DNA of 64,000 nt from Isoetes taiwanensis. Taxonomy: Eukaryota; Streptophyta; Lycopodiopsida; Isoetales; Isoetaceae. Below the pieces are notes generated by a model. It had not been told where the DNA came from, made no database searches, and saw only the letters and a list, made by a program, of their open reading frames with translations. The stretch spans positions 13,716,902 to 13,780,901 of the forward strand of contig JAJEKV010000006.1 of assembly GCA_021234155.1 (NCBI GenBank). The letters are read 5' to 3'. This document shows positions 59,291 to 64,000 of this stretch, in pieces (position 1 is the stretch's first letter; each line of letters starts with the position of its first letter). The translations under genes and the position numbers were made by a program.

Positions 59291-61321
59291 AACTATTATT
59301 GTATTTGCTAAATTTATGCAAATCATCTATTATTCCGATTGTAACAGTCTAAAAATCATATGCTTATTACTTTAACATTTCATCTGTCATTCTTTTTCTC
59401 CTCTTGCAATGTTGTGTACTATGATTGGGGTGCTCTGATTTGTTTGAAGGACACCTAGGATAGGTTGGAAACTAAGATGGATTGTATAATGCCCATAAAT
59501 TGCCTCTTCTGTAAGCAGCCTACTTTATATTTCAAAAGTGCACAAGCACATGCCTACAACTTCCAAGTTCTATCTGAGCATCTGAAGTTAACAATGAAAA
59601 TGTTGTAGAGAGCGAGAGAGAGATTTATCAAGATACTGCTGGGAAACCTTCAGGTCTATGTGACAGGCCTATAGGGTGAAAATACAAAAAAAATCATCTA
59701 TCATCAGTATTCTCACTCTCAACCTTGGAATCAATATCGAACATGTCATCCTTCTTTCATCACCACAATAATCACATCATAGTCGATGGCCAGCTCTTCC
59801 CCTCCATATATTATGTATGAAATTTAAGGTACTAATATTTATGTACCATACTACAAGCTCCTAAACCTGGATTTCAAAATGTTGAGCAGCTTTGTAAGGA
59901 AGCCGTGCAGTTGAGTGTTAATACTATATCAAAGATCTGTTAAATTTAGATTGTCATGTAGAAAGGAAGAACATAATGCAATTAGAAGAAGGTGTTGGAA
60001 GAAATAGAAGAGAAAGGGGATTAAGGGTTGTACATTTAATATTTTATTTCATTCCCTCTCCTCTGCCTCTTGTACATACATGCAAGGTGTTGAATCACCA
60101 GGTGGAAGTTAAAATGAAGGAACAGTTGACCCCCACTTAATTTGTTCAAGCTTACCCAAGAGCTTGCTAGCATCTCACAGGCTAGACATGTTATATAAGT
60201 ACTTGAATCTGACCTAGTACTGAATAGAAAAGAGGCTTTTAAGAGTCCTTAGTCAATGGGTAAGTTTGCATCCATTTGGCAGACTGTAAACATGTAACTA
60301 CATATAAAGCTTAGTGATAGTACAGTACATCCAATATAGGAACTATGTAAACAGTCATACAACACTCTTACCTGCATAGTAAAGGCCACCATTTGTGCTC
60401 CATGTGCTTATCCTATGAGGGGATTATAATTGGATGAAGTAACACGCAGTCCATATGGATAGATACGAAGGATATTTTTCTGTGTGAAACAGCAAATTAC
60501 AAATGACTTCACATATCTCAATTTGTAGGCCTAATAACAGCATAAAAGCGTCTCACAGAATAACAACAGCGGGATGCGCCTTAGCCACCTTTTCTAGCTG
60601 GGATTCACTCAAACTGACATGTTTCACCTTGTTCTCCTCAACTGCTAATGCCTTTCTCAAGGAACCACTCTTTGGTTTTCCAGCATGGATAGTAATAATA
60701 TGTTTATATTCAACAGCTTTGTGCTCTTTCCTCCATTCGCATTGGTCATCCTTTTTCTCATCAGACTCAGTTTCATCGTCATCCTCAACATGGTTTCTTG
60801 CCCAAGTGTTCCGTCTTGAGACAGTTACATCAGCATTAAACACAGACTCCACGGTTTGTATCTCATTTGATGTAACACAGTCCTAATTTTTCAGGTTGCA
60901 TAATTGCTTACTTAGCCTTTTATGCCAAGCTAGACTTCAATTGCAGCGGCAATATTAAACATAAGAAAAGACACAGTTAAGGGTCATGGACGTTTCTTCT
61001 TGCGAGTGCCATGCTGGTATTATTCCATAGATTTTCCACATTCGTAATAAGGCCAGAGACTTCACATAAAGTGGAAAGTTTTATGGAACACAGGTAATGT
61101 CTTATGAACTAGTTCTGCCCCTTCTGAGACAACCTCCTCATGTGGTGGAATCCTTTTTAAGTAATGGTGTGTGGACTAACCTACATTTAATATTTTTTGT
61201 AGCAACCTCATTGATTATCAAATTCTACTACAATCGTATTTGAATGTACAGTTTAGTGAACTCCAGGCCCTTTGCTGCACTTCTCTATATCGATTTGGCT
61301 ATTCTTGCTTAAGTTAGAATA
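59291..61321. other. Region between Myb-like gene and transposase
   Basis: It contains a 99-codon minus frame (60852-60553) that is acidic in its first half (HVEDDDETESDEKKDDQCEW) and Lys-rich after; no family is recognised and it could be a fragment of an antisense gene. The rest shows no gene. Confidence 0.35.
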
Positions 61322-62463
61322 ATGGATCGACGCGAGAAAATTAGGTTGGTTGTCCTCATGTACTACCAGATAAGAGAAATTATAGAGGCAGATTCTCTTG
61401 TGTTGCTAGCTATGGAATGCTGGAATGCGTTGTGCTTAAACATGATCGACGGCACAGATGGCAGAGCATTCAGAAATGCACCTCAAGTATGGTGCTATAA
61501 CAGACCATCCACTTTTATGGAGGTTAGTTTGCTTCAATCGTATAGTGACAATATGTTCAAACGGAGATTAAGGGTATCAAATGAGACTTTCTTTTACATT
61601 TGTAAGACTGGCATGTGATATGATGCATGAAGATACTAGAATGCGTGCAGCAATTCCAGTAGAAAAGAGAGATGCATTGCATTATGCAGACTAGCTACAG
61701 GAAACACAATTAGGTAAATTGCAGATAATTACAATGTGGGATATACCACAGCCTAACGAGCAGTTGCAGAGTTCTGTGAGGCTGTTAAATTAAGATTGCA
61801 TGATATATGTATAAAATGGCCATCAACTAGTCGGATGCAGGAGCTTGCTAACAAATTTGAGAAGCTGAGAGGAATTCCGTATGTTATTGGAGCAATTGAT
61901 GGTAGCCACATTCCAATCATTGCTCCACATGAAAATCCCCAGGACTATTACAATCGAAAGCGATTCCATTCAGTTCTACTACAAGCTATTGTTTCATCGG
62001 ATATTTTTGAGACTATGATGTTGGTTGAGCAGGCAACATTCATGATTGGAAGCTATTTGAACATATGGAAGTAGGCAAGAGGATCCAGGCAGGCCATCTG
62101 GGTAATTGTTGCTTGGTTGGGGATGCTGCATATCTGCCAAGACCGTGGATTCTTCCTCCTTTCAAGGGGCATAAGGATGGTCTAAGTAGGCAAGAGTACC
62201 ATTGGAACTTCATCCAGTCAAGTACTAGGATGCCAATTGAGTGTGCATTTGGAATGTTGACATCCCAATTCAGGATCTTGTTGAAATGCAACAACATGAA
62301 ATTAGACCACGTGCCAGAGGTTGTCTCCACATGCCTTGTCCTGCATAACCTATACATCAGACATGGAGATGAATTCGATAATTCATGGCAAAATGAAGCA
62401 AAGGTAGAGCCAAAGATGCAATTGAATCAGAAAGGCAAACAAAAGTGTATGAAACGCACGTGA
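61322..62463 (+). pseudogene. PIF/Harbinger (HARBI1-like, DDE_Tnp_4) transposase, broken
   Basis: Frames 61322-61618, about 61600-61790, 61796-62074 and 62065-62463 read in order as one transposase. The N-terminal part contains LRVSNETFFYICKTGM. A helix-turn-helix-like piece follows (LQETQLGKLQIITMW region, frameshifted). Then comes the catalytic core: PYVIGAIDGSHIPI (first Asp), CCLVGDAAYLPRPWI (second Asp) and TRMPIECAFGMLTSQFRILL (Glu), then TCLVLHNLYIRHGDEF. All three DDE residues are present, but a TGA at 61616-61618, a TAG near 61693 and at least two frameshifts break the gene. Terminal inverted repeats of the element were not found with confidence. Confidence 0.88.
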
Positions 62464-63759
62464 AGCATATGAACATTCCAGAAACTGAAATTGCAAAGGC
62501 AGCTTCATATTGCATAGTTGATGGTGTTCATCTAACGAAGGAATGCTTTGGCCAAGGCATTACATAAGAAGAGGACGATGGAACTGATACGAGAATAATT
62601 TAGTCAGAAAGAACTCGATGAATATCAAGCTGAGAGTGAATGAATTTTGGTTTGAGGTACGTGAGTCGTAGTTATATATTTTTTGGTTTTGTGATTTTAT
62701 AAGATTGTCTAGGATTTTGTAATATTGTGTTATTCTATACAAAGGCTAAGAAACCTGAAAATAAGCAATTGCATATCGATTATAACCTGTTTTTAACCTC
62801 TTTCTGCAGGAAATAAGAGCCATCCATTTCCACATATTCCAAAGTAATATCTGAAAATAATATAAGATTCTTTGTTCCAGAACACAGCAGATCTCTTTAT
62901 TGTCTTCAGTGGGCGAGAACACTTCAGCAAATGATTTCGTCATTGTTTTGTCATATGGGAGTAGAACACAAATTTAATTTCTAGTCCAATGAATGTTTGT
63001 TTTAAAGGAGAACGGACACTCTTGAAGTGAAGAACATATAACTTGTTTAGCTGAAGGCATGCTTATCCAATGTCATGAACCTGTCCAAATGTTTTGGTTC
63101 TAGATTTTGTGTAAGTCTTATCCATTAGAGGTTGTGCAAGCATGAAATCATTGTGATGCCTTATGTTATAAACAATTCTTCTGATAAAGATTTAATCGTA
63201 TTGTGTCCCAGGAATCACTAATTTGTGTATCAGATTGTAATAGGAATCACTAGTTTGTGTATCAATATACCCTGCTATGTGCTACACATGTAACGATCCT
63301 TTAGAGCTTAAGCCTACAAAAGCAAATAGCCGCGTTAATTGGAGTTAAGGGTTAGTAAGTGGATAGCAGCGTTATTCGTGTTTTCATTCCTTTGCTGCTG
63401 GAGGGTTGAACAGTTTTCAATTCAAAATCGTGTTATTTGAATTCGAATTCACAGTTGGAACCTAATTACCACCTAAATGGAATCATGTATTGGAAGTTAT
63501 CGTTTATCCAACCGGAAATTTTAGTCACGTAGGAAACTTCCATTGCTGATAGTGGAATCTCACCCTTATTTCGTCATGGAGATCTCCCATGCTAGGCTCG
63601 CAAGAAGTAAGAATACCTTTTTTCATCATTTTGGTCAATCAAATCTATGTCAGTATGACAGAGATGGCTCTAAGGCAAGCCTCTTAGTTGGAGTTTAACA
63701 GCAGCATTTAGGATTTAGAGAAACATTTTGAAATTGGATGCAGATTACTATTCTGGTAA
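62464..63759. other. Intergenic DNA
   Basis: AT-rich. A tandem duplication at 63187-63264 (unit GGAATCACTARTTTGTGTAT) is visible. TGTAACGATCCT at 63289 resembles the array LTR start, but the similarity does not continue. No gene was recognised. Confidence 0.4.
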
Positions 63760-63828
63760 ATGGGCAGATCAAAAGCTCGTTTCTACAGGACTCTATTTTA
63801 TTTCGTGCATGCTAGAGTAGGGCGAATG

Positions 63829-64000
63829 TATGAAAACATTATCGCTTTCCCCGTGATTAAGCAGATTATAAAGGAAAAAGCCATTCGCAAAAGAATTTTA
63901 AAACAAGGTTTAGAATTAGACCTTGCATTTGCAAATACTCTCATTGACATGCATAACAGATGTGGTAGATCTGAAGACTGATTTAGGATCTTTGAAGATT
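63829..64000 (+). pseudogene. Pentatricopeptide repeat (PPR) gene fragment
   Basis: The frame reads KAIRKRILKQGLELDLAFAN and TLIDMHNRCGRSED, then TGA at 63979-63981, then FRIFED up to the window edge. This is the junction of two PPR motifs (G…D…ANTLIDMY.KCG….A..VFE). PPR proteins bind organellar RNA. The stop is in frame inside the repeat, and the upstream part (63760-63828) does not look like PPR, so it appears to be a decayed fragment; it may continue beyond the window. Confidence 0.7.

Noticed and set aside
63289-63315. TGTAACGATCCT as a sixth array LTR
   Set aside because: Similarity to the array LTR ends after about 12-25 bp.

Overview
The window is nuclear DNA of a land plant with a large, repeat-dominated genome. 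It holds one complete intron-containing gene, a GH1 beta-glucosidase whose 11 exons sum to 505 codons plus a stop. Around it are remnants of other plant genes (histone H3-like, lipid phosphate phosphatase, a DUF3598-like protein, PPR) and many plant-type mobile elements that use initiator-Met-tRNA primer sites. The exact species cannot be fixed from the sequence. Low gene density, the style of the PPR fragment and the LINE type suggest a fern or another non-angiosperm vascular plant, but that is inference.

Region by region. 0.6-2.2 kb is a 1.56-kb LTR (family L). 2.3-2.7 kb is an unknown broken reading frame. 5.1-5.4 kb is a divergent histone H3-like terminal exon. 6.6-10.4 kb holds decayed retroelement coding DNA, including gag and protease. 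10.8-11.0 kb (minus) is an exon-like frame that begins like a histone H3 tail. 11.6-17.7 kb is a second family-L LTR (minus) split by a nearly complete, frameshifted non-LTR retrotransposon (LINE). 17.7-20.9 kb has no gene but has a 106-bp near-perfect hairpin.

20,945-38,319 is the most remarkable structure: a head-to-tail array LTR-gag-LTR-gag-LTR-gag-LTR-gag-LTR. The LTRs are about 2.5 kb and the internal domains about 1.5 kb, with a primer site, only gag, and a polypurine tract. The whole block is bounded by one apparent 5-bp target duplication. The units differ from one another almost only at CAG/CTG-containing sites, which suggests systematic base-calling error at CHG-methylated cytosines; the gag breaks may therefore be partly artefactual. 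The first LTR is chimeric and carries a miniature LTR element (TRIM).

38.8-39.3 kb is a Mutator-like MITE with a 10-bp target duplication. 40.0-40.5 kb is the 3' part of a lipid phosphate phosphatase gene, 41.2-41.6 kb a Helitron 3' end with a helicase remnant, 43.3-44.1 kb a broken DUF3598-like gene, and 45.6-48.0 kb the GH1 gene (minus). 50.4-51.1 kb is a mosaic of two TRIM families. 51.3-52.9 kb is a third family-L LTR (minus). 52.9-57.6 kb is a Ty3/gypsy polyprotein remnant (gag, protease, RT, RNase H, integrase). 57.8-62.5 kb carries an intact trihelix/Myb-like ORF and a decayed PIF/Harbinger transposase, together resembling a two-gene Harbinger element. The last 200 bp hold a PPR fragment.
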